Below are positions 1 through 8,366 of a stretch of DNA of 64,000 nucleotides, in pieces. The notes under the pieces are model-generated. The model was not told the DNA's origin and did not search any database. It worked only from the letters and a program-made list of their open reading frames with translations. Source of the stretch: Shewanella aestuarii. Its GTDB lineage: Bacteria; Pseudomonadota; Gammaproteobacteria; Enterobacterales; Shewanellaceae. Positions within the stretch are counted from its first letter, which is position 1, and every line of letters starts with the position of its first letter. The DNA lies in assembly GCF_011765625.1 (NCBI RefSeq), contig NZ_CP050314.1:1-64000 (forward strand), written 5' to 3'. The position numbers and the translations under genes are program-made.

Positions 1-1206
1 ATGATCAGCCTGGCCGGCCGCGACATTCTCCATGCCTGGGGGAAATTCGTCTTCACCGGCATCGGTCTGGGTCTGCTGATCGGCGTCACCCTAGTCATGG
101 CTGGGGTGTACCGAGGCATGGTGGACGACGGCAAGGCGTTGCTCGACAACAGTGGCGCTGACCTTTGGGTGGTGCAAAAGGATACTCTGGGTCCTTATGC
201 GGAGTCGTCCAGCCTCAACGATGACGTGTATCGCGCCATTCTCGCCATGCCGGGAGTCTCACAGGCAGCGAACGCGACCTACCTGACCATGCAGGTACGC
301 AAGGGCGAGAGTGATGTACGCACCATGGTGGTCGGCATCGCGCCCGGTGCGTTGGGGGCTACACCCGGATGGCCTCCTTATCTCGTCGCTGGACGCCAGA
401 TCACGCGCGGTCACTACGAGGCTGTGGCCGACATCGCCACCGGCTTCAAACTGGGAGATCGTCTTGCCATTCGCCGCAATCATTACACCGTCGTGGGGCT
501 GACACGGCGCATGGTGTCGTCCAGCGGCGACCCGATGGTATTCATTCCGCTCAAAGATGCCCAGGAGGCCCAGTTCCTCAAGGACAACGATGCCATCTGG
601 CAAAGCCGGCGTCGCACCGAAGCCAACCCGGTCTTCAATCGACCCGGTGATCCAGGTTTGCTGGATGCCGTGATTGCTTCACAGAGCAGCAACGCGTTCG
701 TCAATGCCGTGCTGGTCACTCTGAAACCTGGTCATGCGCCGGACGAGGTTGCCGAATCCATCCAGCGCTGGAAGCGTTTCACGGTCTACACCCGGGCACA
801 GATGGAAGACATCCTCGTCGGCAAGCTGATCGCCACCTCAGCCAAGCAGATCGGCATGTTCCTTGTGATTCTGGCCATCGTTAGCGCGGCCATCGTTGCC
901 TTCATCATCTATTCGCTGACGATGGACAAAATCCGTGAGATCGCGGTGTTGAAGCTCATCGGCACACGCAACCGAACCATCGCCGCGATGATCATGCAGC
1001 AGGCGCTCGCCCTGGGCGTGATTGGCTTCGTGGTCGGCAAGATCACAGCCACCTTTTCAGCACCGGCTTTTCCAAAATATGTCCTGCTCACGCCAATGGA
1101 TTCTGTCGCCGGTTTTTTTGCCGTGCTCGTGATCTGCGTTCTAGCTAGCCTCGTCGCCATTCGCATGGCACTCAAGGTCGACCCGGCCGAAGCCATTGGA
1201 GGTTGA
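1..1206 (+). CDS. MacB/FtsX-type ABC transporter permease
   Basis: Inner-membrane permease of an ABC transporter. The 401-aa protein has one membrane segment near residues 17-38, a large periplasmic-type domain (about 40-280), and three hydrophobic segments near 285-310, 335-355 and 370-390, the FtsX/MacB arrangement (one TM, periplasmic core, three TMs). The ATPase gene follows directly, so the two should form one transporter; the substrate cannot be read from sequence. The ATG is at base 1, so an upstream start outside the window is not excluded. The gene is GC-rich, unlike everything after about 2.4 kb. Confidence 0.8.
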   Translation: MISLAGRDILHAWGKFVFTGIGLGLLIGVTLVMAGVYRGMVDDGKALLDNSGADLWVVQKDTLGPYAESSSLNDDVYRAILAMPGVSQAANATYLTMQVRKGESDVRTMVVGIAPGALGATPGWPPYLVAGRQITRGHYEAVADIATGFKLGDRLAIRRNHYTVVGLTRRMVSSSGDPMVFIPLKDAQEAQFLKDNDAIWQSRRRTEANPVFNRPGDPGLLDAVIASQSSNAFVNAVLVTLKPGHAPDEVAESIQRWKRFTVYTRAQMEDILVGKLIATSAKQIGMFLVILAIVSAAIVAFIIYSLTMDKIREIAVLKLIGTRNRTIAAMIMQQALALGVIGFVVGKITATFSAPAFPKYVLLTPMDSVAGFFAVLVICVLASLVAIRMALKVDPAEAIGG

Positions 1207-1207
1207 G

Positions 1208-1918
1208 ATGAGTGGCAAAGGGATACACATCGAAAGTTTAAGCAAGCGGTATGGCGATGGTGACACCGCTGTCTTTGCCTTGAGAGACGTGAATATGCAT
1301 GTTGCGCCTGGTGAAGTGGTGGGACTGATCGGCCCTTCCGGGTCCGGCAAGAGCACGCTGCTCAAGTGTCTGGGTGCGGTGATCGAACCGACCGCCGGTC
1401 GCATGACGCTGGGCGATGAAGTGATCTACGCCGATGGCTGGAAAGTCCGCGACCTGCGCGCCTTACGGCGTGACAAGATCGGTTTCGTTTTCCAGGCGCC
1501 GTACCTGATTCCGTTTCTCGATGTCACCGACAACGTGGCGCTGCTGCCGATGCTTGCAGGCGTCGCGAATGGAGAGTCGCGCGCGAAGGCACTGGAATTG
1601 CTCACAGCGCTTGATGTGCAACACCGAGCTCGCGCAATGCCCTCGCAACTCTCCGGTGGCGAGCAGCAACGGGTCGCCATCGCGCGCGGACTGGTCAATC
1701 GTCCGCCGGTGATCCTGGCCGATGAACCCACTGCGCCGCTGGATTCCGAGCGCGCCATGGCTGTAATCCGCATCCTCAACGACATGGCCCGGAAGTTCGA
1801 GACCGCCATCATCGTCGTCACCCATGACGAAAAGATCATCCCCACATTCAAGCGCATCTACCACATCCGCGACGGCGTGACCCATGAGGAAGCTGGCGAA
1901 GGGCGGGAGTTCGAATGA
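1208..1918 (+). CDS. ABC transporter ATP-binding protein (LolD/MacB type)
   Basis: Cytoplasmic ATPase partner of the upstream permease. The 236-aa protein has Walker A GPSGSGKST (residues 42-50), a Q-loop in FQAPY, signature LSGGEQQR (near 148), Walker B VILADEPT (near 170) and an H-loop histidine in VTHDE. The D-loop reads APLDSE. The ATG at 1208 has a GGAGG-like site overlapping the end of the permease gene; a TTG at 1196 in the same frame lies within the permease gene and is less likely. GC-rich like its neighbour, which suggests one transferred operon with the cytochrome remnant behind it. Confidence 0.88.
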   Translation: MSGKGIHIESLSKRYGDGDTAVFALRDVNMHVAPGEVVGLIGPSGSGKSTLLKCLGAVIEPTAGRMTLGDEVIYADGWKVRDLRALRRDKIGFVFQAPYLIPFLDVTDNVALLPMLAGVANGESRAKALELLTALDVQHRARAMPSQLSGGEQQRVAIARGLVNRPPVILADEPTAPLDSERAMAVIRILNDMARKFETAIIVVTHDEKIIPTFKRIYHIRDGVTHEEAGEGREFE

Positions 1919-1946
1919 GAGAACGATTGAATTACAGGAGAATTTC

Positions 1947-2413
1947 ATGACCCACCGCAAACACAGCCACGAATTTGGAACTATCACCCTGACCGTTACG
2001 GCCTGCCTGCTTTATGGGGTTTTCAGTTGCCAGCTTGGGCTGGTGACGCTACCCAGGTTGAGCTACTGGCGCTACGCAAGATCATGCAGGAACTCGGGCG
2101 CAACATGCAGGCTATTACCGGTGCGATTTCGCAGGAGGAATGGGTTCAGGTCGTTCAGCTCGCCCCAAAAGTTGCTGCACACCCCGAGCCACCGCTTACT
2201 GAAAAAATGCGCACCCTTGCTTACCTCGGCGCTGATGCGACCAAGTTCAGAAACTTTGACGCGCAGACTCACGAGGCGGCGCTGGCCATGAAGCTGGCTG
2301 CTGCGAGCAGCGACGGCAAGGCGGTGATCCAATCATTCGCCCACGTGCAGGAAAGCTGCTTGGGCTGCCACCAAGCTTTCCGTAAACCTTTCGTGGAGCA
2401 TTCATCTAATTAA
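1947..2413 (+). pseudogene. frameshifted cytochrome c'-like gene
   Basis: The ATG at 1947 (SD AGGAG) opens a signal peptide with a hydrophobic core (LTVTACLLYGVF). The mature-like protein is in another frame from about 2027 (AWAGDATQVELLALRKIM) and ends with the haem motif CLGCH near the C-terminus, as in cytochrome c' (small four-helix haem protein, C-terminal CxxCH). The two halves join if the frame changes near 2015-2027, so the gene is broken unless this is a sequencing error. The last codons abut the metallopeptidase remnant at the composition junction, so the native C-terminus may also be altered. Confidence 0.65.
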
Positions 2414-2579
2414 AGCGCCTAAAGAGTGTATTGATTACGTGATTCTGCACGAGCTTTGTCATATCGCTGAGCACAACCACAGTGAGAAATTCTGGCGCTT
2501 ATTAACAAGCGTGATGCCTAATTGGAAAGCAGTAAAAGCCCGTTTAGATGGAATGGCGGAGCTGTATTTGAATGAGTAA
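2403..2579 (+). pseudogene. YgjP/DUF45 metallopeptidase C-terminal fragment
   Basis: This frame has no start codon and encodes the tail of a YgjP-like zinc metallopeptidase: HELCH followed by HNHSEKFW, the HExxH...H metal site of the SprT/YgjP (DUF45/WLM) group, ending at TAA 2577-2579. About the first two thirds of a normal protein are missing. The upstream sequence is GC-rich cytochrome DNA, so the gene was cut at roughly 2400. Relatives often sit beside type I restriction genes, which fits the hsd operon about 2 kb away. Confidence 0.7.
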
Positions 2580-2589
2580 GGATTGTTGA

Positions 2590-2763
2590 ATGACATGCCC
2601 AACTTGTGAAAAGCATATTGGCTGGGATTGGCTCGAAGATGAGTGCATCGAGCCAAACGAAGCCTTTGACTGCCCACACTGTGATGAAACCTTGCGCTAT
2701 GAAGTGGATGAAGGTACTTACCTTGGTGCTCAGCATGTAACGATTGAAGTTGTGGATGATTAG
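2590..2763 (+). CDS. 57-aa zinc-ribbon protein (copy 1)
   Basis: Small protein with two CPxC knuckles: CPTC at the N-terminus and CPHC about 25 residues later, a four-cysteine zinc ribbon. It ends in EVVDD. It is about 80% identical by eye to the protein encoded on the opposite strand at 3398-3571, and both contain the segment HIGWDWLEDECIEPNE. The ATG is 11 bases after the stop of the metallopeptidase fragment, suggesting former co-translation. Function unknown; nucleic-acid or protein binding is only a guess from the ribbon. Confidence 0.65.
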   Translation: MTCPTCEKHIGWDWLEDECIEPNEAFDCPHCDETLRYEVDEGTYLGAQHVTIEVVDD

Positions 2764-2908
2764 GTAAATTATTTATATCCGAGTGCCTATTCATTTAAGG
2801 TGAATAAGTATTTTCATTGTTCCATGAAGGTTTCGATGCATCGAATCTTTACTCTAACCAATAAATGTCCAAATACGTGTTAACAGCAATTAAATCTGAA
2901 CATTAAGA

Positions 2909-3376
2909 TCACTTACGATCCATCACCATTAACTCTATTAATTCGTTCAGTAGCAGGTACTTCATGTTGTAGCTGACGCAGTTTTGAAATCGATATTTGA
3001 TATTGGCCATTACTGGGGAGTTTTTGCCGTGAAATTGGTTGTAAACCCTATTCCCTGAGCCATTGTAAATTTCTTCAAAACTACCATCTGGGTTAATTTT
3101 GATGACGATGGCATGATCTGGGCAACTTCGAAAGGCTACACTTTTCGATTGGGTCGCTTTTATTTCTACACGGATACCGCTAGCACTTACGGCATCAAAT
3201 CCTTTATTTGAGGCATTCTCTAGGGTTAAACCATAAGCATCGGCTACCAAGCACTCACCTATGCTGCCGACCATATGTCCATCAGGAGTGAAGTGACGGC
3301 CAGGGAACATTGACTCTAACTGGTCAACTGTTTTGTATAAATCCTTAATAAGCCGTTGAAATTTTGTATGATTCAA
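2909..3376 (-). CDS. PD-(D/E)XK-like (DUF6998-type) protein
   Basis: 155-aa protein of unknown role. The central part GFDAVSASGIRVEIKAT has the D...(E)xK pattern of PD-(D/E)XK nuclease folds, preceded by a conserved glutamate in SIGECLVADAYGL. That resembles small restriction-endonuclease-like proteins found near restriction systems. It lies between two inverted copies of a zinc-ribbon gene. The nuclease assignment rests on motif reading only; an inactive or regulatory member is possible. Confidence 0.55.
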   Translation of the reverse strand: MNHTKFQRLIKDLYKTVDQLESMFPGRHFTPDGHMVGSIGECLVADAYGLTLENASNKGFDAVSASGIRVEIKATQSKSVAFRSCPDHAIVIKINPDGSFEEIYNGSGNRVYNQFHGKNSPVMANIKYRFQNCVSYNMKYLLLNELIELMVMDRK

Positions 3377-3397
3377 AATTTACTCCTGTTAAAAATT

Positions 3398-3571
3398 TTA
3401 ATCATCTACCACTTCAATGGTTTTATGCTGAGCGCCGAAGTAAGTGCCCTCATCGATGGTGTAACGCAGCATTACGCCACAATTTGGGCATTCAAATTTC
3501 TCATTAGGCTCAATACATTCATCTTCTAGCCAATCCCAGCCAATATGTTTCTCGCAATCAGGGCATTGCAT
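3398..3571 (-). CDS. 57-aa zinc-ribbon protein (copy 2)
   Basis: Paralogue of the gene at 2590-2763 in the opposite orientation. It has knuckles CPDC and CPNC, the same central segment and the same VVDD ending. The ATG is at 3571-3569, behind a GAGGG ribosome site. It sits between the small recombinase gene and the PD-(D/E)XK-like gene, all on the minus strand. The inverted pair may mark ends of a rearrangement. Confidence 0.65.
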   Translation of the reverse strand: MQCPDCEKHIGWDWLEDECIEPNEKFECPNCGVMLRYTIDEGTYFGAQHKTIEVVDD

Positions 3572-3581
3572 TTGGGTACCC

Positions 3582-4178
3582 TCATGTTTCGCAGTTTTCA
3601 GATATTGTCAGAGCATCTTCTATTTCAACACCAAGATACTCAATAGTGCTTTCGAGCTTAGCATGACCAAGAAGTAGTTGAATAGCGCGTAAGTTCTTGG
3701 TTTTGGCATAGATCAAAGAAGCTTTGGTTCGGCGCAGTGAATGCGTGCCATATTGGCTTTTATCTAGGCCGATATCCGTTACCCAGCGGTTTACCATTGT
3801 TGTGTAGTAGTGATATGAAATAGGTTTTCCGATGCGTCGTGGGCTTGGAAATAAGTAATCAGTGGGTTGTAATTTGTTATGAAATATCCACTGTGACAAG
3901 GTTTGCTGAGTTTTAGCGGTAATTTCAAATTGAACCTCTCGATGTGTTTTCTGCTGTTTCACCATCACCCGAGATAAAACGATACCCGCTCTGCTAACAT
4001 CTTGGACCTTAAGTTTAAGCAAATCACATGAGCGTAATTTACAATCAATGGCCAGATTAAATAATGCCAGTTCTTGTAAGCGGTGTTCCAGCTCCAAGCG
4101 AATTCTAATACGCCAAATATCTTCTAGCTTAAATGCCTTCTTTTGCCCTATACGCTTACCTTTGTTCCAAGCCGTCAT
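3582..4178 (-). CDS. small tyrosine recombinase / phage-type integrase
   Basis: 198-aa catalytic-domain-only tyrosine recombinase, about the size of FimB/FimE rather than a full integrase. Visible active-site residues: Arg in LRSCDLL, HSLRRT (HxxR), LLGH (second His) and the nucleophile Tyr in IEYLG. No separate core-binding domain is present. It could invert or integrate DNA, and the inverted zinc-ribbon genes and adjacent hsd operon are candidate substrates. It is divergent from hsdM, with about 110 bp between them. It is probably not the main integrase of the element. Confidence 0.8.
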   Translation of the reverse strand: MTAWNKGKRIGQKKAFKLEDIWRIRIRLELEHRLQELALFNLAIDCKLRSCDLLKLKVQDVSRAGIVLSRVMVKQQKTHREVQFEITAKTQQTLSQWIFHNKLQPTDYLFPSPRRIGKPISYHYYTTMVNRWVTDIGLDKSQYGTHSLRRTKASLIYAKTKNLRAIQLLLGHAKLESTIEYLGVEIEDALTISENCET

Positions 4179-4289
4179 AAGATGTTCCTTTATGCATGAT
4201 AATCAACATAAAAGTAAGGCATAAATCAAAGACATTTCAAAATGTGGTGATATGATGTTTGCACTTCTTTTATATAAGAAAATCAAATA

Positions 4290-5993
4290 ATGAAACAAAC
4301 AGAACAACAATTTTTGAAAGAGCTTGAAGCCAAGCTTTGGAATGCGGCTGACAAACTTCGCTCTACACTCGATGCAGCTCAATACAAACACGCCGTTCTT
4401 GGTCTTATCTTCGTTAAATACGTCTCAGATGCCTTCAAAATTCGCCAAGATGAAATCAAAACAGCGCTGGCTGAACCTGATAATGAATACTACCTAGACC
4501 CAGCAGATTTTAGCGAAGAAGAATTACAAGAAGAGATTCAGGCTGAGCTTGAACAACGTGACTTTTACACCGAGAAGAACGTATTCTGGTTACCGATTGA
4601 GTCGCGGTGGCAATTCTTGCAAGACAATGGCCCATTGGTGATTGGTGGTGCAGAATTAAATATCGATGGTAAAACCAAGAAGATAACCTCGGTTGGTCAT
4701 TTAATTGATAATGCTCTTGAAGGGATTGAGCGTGATAATCCAAAGCTAAAAGGTGTGCTCAACAAGTCTTACTCTTCATTGAAAATTGACCAAGCAAAGC
4801 TGAATGAGCTTATCAACCTGATTGCCACCATTCCATTTGTACATGACGACTTAAACAGTAAAGACATTCTTGGGCACGTATACGAATACATGTTAGGCCA
4901 GTTTGCGCTAGCAGAAGGTAAAAAAGGCGGCCAATTCTACACACCAGCCTCAATCGTAACGTTAATCGTTGAGATGATTGAACCCTTTGAGGGTCGTGTG
5001 TATGATCCAGCTATGGGCTCAGGCGGCTTCTTCGTGCAATCCGAGAAATTCATTGAGCGTCACGCCCATGAAAAACAAGTTGATGCGCTGACTCAAAAAC
5101 ACAAAATCTCGATCTATGGTCAAGAGTACAACCACACCACATGGCAATTAGCGGCCATGAACATGGCTATTCGTGGCCTTGATTACGATTTTGGTAAAGA
5201 GCCTGCCAGTACCTATACCAATGTACAGCACCCTGATTTACGGGCCGACTTCATCATGGCTAACCCACCATTCAACATGAAAGAGTGGAACACAGGTGTT
5301 GATGATAATGACCCACGCTTTAAATACGGTCAGCCGCCATCAGGTAATGCTAACTTTGCGTGGATGCAGCATATGCTTCATCACCTCGCGCCAGAAGGCT
5401 CACTGGCGCTGCTATTAGCTAATGGCTCAATGAGTTCAACAACCAATAACGAAGGGACTATCCGTCAGGCATTAATCGAGAATGACCTCATTGAGTGTAT
5501 GGTGGCTTTACCTGGGCAGTTATTTACCAATACCCAAATCCCAGCTTGTATTTGGTTTTTAACCAAAAATAAGAACCCACGCGTTGATAAAGCCGGTCGT
5601 AAATTGCGTGGCCGCAAAGGTGAAGTGCTGTTTATTGATGCGCGGAACCTTGGTTTCATGAAAGACCGCGTACTGCGAGACTTCAGCTTTGATGACATTC
5701 AAAAAGTGGCCGACTTATTCCATGCTTGGAAAACCGGTGAAACCGTTAATGGTGTCACTTATGAAGACCAAGCGGGTTTTTGTAAATCAGCCACATTAGC
5801 CGAAATCACCAAGCATGATTTTGTGCTCACTCCAGGTCGATATGTCGGGGCTGCAGATGAAATTGATGACGGTGTGCCATTTGTTGAAAAGATGGAAATG
5901 CTAACCACCAAGCTAAGTGAGCAGTTTACAGAGTCGGCCAAGTTAGAAGCAGAGATCAAAAAGAACCTAGCGGGGTTAGGTTATGAGCTTTAA
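4290..5993 (+). CDS. hsdM: type I restriction-modification DNA methyltransferase subunit
   Basis: N6-adenine methyltransferase subunit of a type I system. 567 aa with an N-terminal HsdM helical domain (LWNAADKLRS...), SAM-binding motif I DPAMGSGGFF (near residue 240) and catalytic motif IV NPPF (near 325). The C-terminal tail AKLEAEIKKNL likely contacts HsdS. It is the first gene of a five-gene operon, and the stop overlaps the start of hsdS by 11 bases. Confidence 0.93.
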   Translation: MKQTEQQFLKELEAKLWNAADKLRSTLDAAQYKHAVLGLIFVKYVSDAFKIRQDEIKTALAEPDNEYYLDPADFSEEELQEEIQAELEQRDFYTEKNVFWLPIESRWQFLQDNGPLVIGGAELNIDGKTKKITSVGHLIDNALEGIERDNPKLKGVLNKSYSSLKIDQAKLNELINLIATIPFVHDDLNSKDILGHVYEYMLGQFALAEGKKGGQFYTPASIVTLIVEMIEPFEGRVYDPAMGSGGFFVQSEKFIERHAHEKQVDALTQKHKISIYGQEYNHTTWQLAAMNMAIRGLDYDFGKEPASTYTNVQHPDLRADFIMANPPFNMKEWNTGVDDNDPRFKYGQPPSGNANFAWMQHMLHHLAPEGSLALLLANGSMSSTTNNEGTIRQALIENDLIECMVALPGQLFTNTQIPACIWFLTKNKNPRVDKAGRKLRGRKGEVLFIDARNLGFMKDRVLRDFSFDDIQKVADLFHAWKTGETVNGVTYEDQAGFCKSATLAEITKHDFVLTPGRYVGAADEIDDGVPFVEKMEMLTTKLSEQFTESAKLEAEIKKNLAGLGYEL

Positions 5994-7353
5994 TGAAATA
6001 TTTGGCTCTGTACCAGATGGTTGGATGAGCGTTACGCTCGGTCAACTGGTAAAAGAGTTTGGTGGTGGTATTCAGACTGGCCCTTTCGGTAGTCAGCTTC
6101 ACGCAGCTGATTATGTTGAAGATGGAATTCCGTCAATCATGCCCAAAAATATTAGAATTGATGGTGTTGATGCCAGCGACATAGCACGTGTGAGTCCTGA
6201 AGATATTGAACGTTTGTCAAAATACAAAGTGCAAACAGGGGATATTGTTTATAGCCGCAGAGGTGACGTTGAAAAGTGTTCTTTGATTACTGAACAAGAG
6301 AATGGTTGGTTATGTGGTACAGGCTGTTTAAGGGTGCGTATTCATTCTGAAAAAATAAGTCCTGAGTTTCTACATGCATACCTTTGTCATCCTTCTGTTA
6401 GAGAGTGGATTGTAAGGCATGCTGTCGGGGCAACAATGCCTAATCTAAATACTTCAATATTATGCGCTTTACCTGTTTTAGTTCCGACATTAGGAACCAT
6501 AAAAACTATTACTAATAATTGGACTGCACTTTCAAATAAATTAGTGGTAAATATAAAAATCAACCAAACACTAGAACAAATGGCCCAAGCCATCTTCAAG
6601 TCATGGTTTGTCGATTTCGATCCCGTTAAAGCCAAGATGAATGGTGAACAACCTGAGGGTATGGATGCCGCCACTGCCTCGCTTTTTCCAGAAAAGCTAG
6701 TTGAGTCTGAGTTAGGTTTGATTCCTGAGGGTTGGCCTATAGATCAAGTCGGCAACCATATTGATTTGACGAAGGGTATTTCATACAAAAGTACTGAGCT
6801 TCAAGAATCTACTACTGCACTTGTTACCTTGAAGTCTTTCAAGCGTGGCGGCGGCTACAGAATGGATGGCCTCAAGGAATACATAGGTAAATACAAACCT
6901 AAGCAAGTAATTGAGGCTGGTGATTTAGTTATGTCTTTGACGGATGTTACGCAAGCAGCAGAGATAATAGGTAAACCTGCACTAGTTATTGATGCGCCGC
7001 AATATGACACGTTGGTTGCATCTCTTGATGTAGCGATACTACGTCCCAAAGCAACAGATGCTAAGCAATACTTTTATGGGCTAATGAGCACATATCGTTT
7101 CCACCGCTATGCAGAGAGCTTTGCTACAGGTACAACGGTATTACATTTATCTTCAAAAGGAATCACAACGTTTGAGTTTGCCCGTCCAAGTGCCGAATTG
7201 GTTAAGAAGTACCATGAATTTGCTGAACCAATTTTCACCAAGATAGAAGCTAATATTTTGGAATCTCAAGAGCTAGCCAATTTACGTGACACACTACTTC
7301 CTAAATTGCTTTCGGGCGAAATCGAGTTAGGCCAAGTCGCAGAGGATGCATAA
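5983..7353 (+). CDS. hsdS: type I restriction-modification specificity subunit
   Basis: 456-aa target-recognition subunit with two recognition domains (about 1-180 and 240-420). Each is followed by a helical conserved region: the central one contains LEQMAQAIFKSWFVDFDPV and the terminal one RDTLLPKLLSGEIEL. The two-half organisation predicts a bipartite DNA target. The last base of its stop codon is the first base of the Fic ATG. The first recognition domain is locally more AT-rich, consistent with domain swapping among hsdS genes. Confidence 0.92.
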   Translation: MSFNEIFGSVPDGWMSVTLGQLVKEFGGGIQTGPFGSQLHAADYVEDGIPSIMPKNIRIDGVDASDIARVSPEDIERLSKYKVQTGDIVYSRRGDVEKCSLITEQENGWLCGTGCLRVRIHSEKISPEFLHAYLCHPSVREWIVRHAVGATMPNLNTSILCALPVLVPTLGTIKTITNNWTALSNKLVVNIKINQTLEQMAQAIFKSWFVDFDPVKAKMNGEQPEGMDAATASLFPEKLVESELGLIPEGWPIDQVGNHIDLTKGISYKSTELQESTTALVTLKSFKRGGGYRMDGLKEYIGKYKPKQVIEAGDLVMSLTDVTQAAEIIGKPALVIDAPQYDTLVASLDVAILRPKATDAKQYFYGLMSTYRFHRYAESFATGTTVLHLSSKGITTFEFARPSAELVKKYHEFAEPIFTKIEANILESQELANLRDTLLPKLLSGEIELGQVAEDA

Positions 7354-8363
7354 TGACACCTCCTTTTACCCTGAATAATCGCATATTAACATTGGTAGCT
7401 TCGATCAGTGAGATACTCGGCAAGCTATCTTTAAAACAGCCTCAGGCGATCGACTTGCGTTTGCGTAGAATTAATCAAGTTCGAACTATTCACGGTACAT
7501 TAGCGATTGAAGGTAATGAACTGAGTGAGGCGCAAATTACCGCAATTCTCAGTGGTAAAAGGGTCATTGCCCCCGTTAAAGAAGTCCAGGAAGCGAAAAA
7601 TGCGATCGCTGTTTATGATCGCTTGATGAATTGGCATTCAGCCAAAGAAGCTGATCTTCTTGAGGCGCATAAATGTCTGATGCTAGGCATGATTGACTCT
7701 GCGGGTTGTTATCGAGATAGCGGCGTTGGTGTAATGAAAGAGGGGCAAGTGATTCACATGGCTCCGCCAGCGAATCGTGTGCCAACGTTAATGCTCGCCC
7801 TGTTTGAGTGGCTGGCAAAAAGTGACGATCATCCGTTAATCAAAAGCTGTGTTTTTCATTATGAATTTGAATTTATTCATCCATTTTCAGACGGTAATGG
7901 ACGAATCGGGCGTTTGTGGCAAACCCTCATACTGAGTCAGTGGCAGCCCTTATTTGCTTATCTTCCAGTTGAGAATCTGGTGCATCAGCACCAAGCTAAT
8001 TACTACAATGCTATAAACCTCAGCACGCAGCAAAGTGATAGCGCACCATTTATTGAGTTTATGCTAAGTATGATCCAACAAGCATTATTAGAGCTTGAAG
8101 GATCGAGCACCCCCCAAGTAAGCCAACAAGTTAGCCCCCAAGTTAAGCTGCTTATTTCGGTATTACACCAAGCAATGAGTCGAGATGAACTCCAACAAGC
8201 CTGCAAACTTAAAGATAGAAAATCTTTCAGTGAGCGTTACCTTAAGCCAGCTTTAGATGCCAGCTTAATTGAAATGACCATAGCCGACAAACCTCGTAGT
8301 CGCTCGCAGCGTTACCGATTGACTCAAGCTGGTTTAACTTTACAGGATGAATTAAAGGATTAA
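7353..8363 (+). CDS. Fic-family protein inside the hsd operon
   Basis: 336-aa Fic protein. The catalytic motif HPFSDGNGRIGR (near residue 170) matches HPFxxGNGRxxR, the AMP-transferase active site. An N-terminal inhibitory motif TLAIEGNE matches (S/T)xxxE(G/N), predicting an auto-inhibited class II Fic enzyme. The C-terminus looks like a winged-helix domain. It sits between hsdS and hsdR, probably co-translated. Related Fic genes are common in type I operons; whether it modifies the Hsd proteins or acts when restriction is disturbed is unknown. Confidence 0.88.
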   Translation: MTPPFTLNNRILTLVASISEILGKLSLKQPQAIDLRLRRINQVRTIHGTLAIEGNELSEAQITAILSGKRVIAPVKEVQEAKNAIAVYDRLMNWHSAKEADLLEAHKCLMLGMIDSAGCYRDSGVGVMKEGQVIHMAPPANRVPTLMLALFEWLAKSDDHPLIKSCVFHYEFEFIHPFSDGNGRIGRLWQTLILSQWQPLFAYLPVENLVHQHQANYYNAINLSTQQSDSAPFIEFMLSMIQQALLELEGSSTPQVSQQVSPQVKLLISVLHQAMSRDELQQACKLKDRKSFSERYLKPALDASLIEMTIADKPRSRSQRYRLTQAGLTLQDELKD

Positions 8364-8366
8364 GCC

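Noticed and set aside
3582..4178. Main integrase and attachment site of the element
   Set aside because: The protein is a catalytic domain only, and no tRNA gene or matching direct repeat was found at either side.
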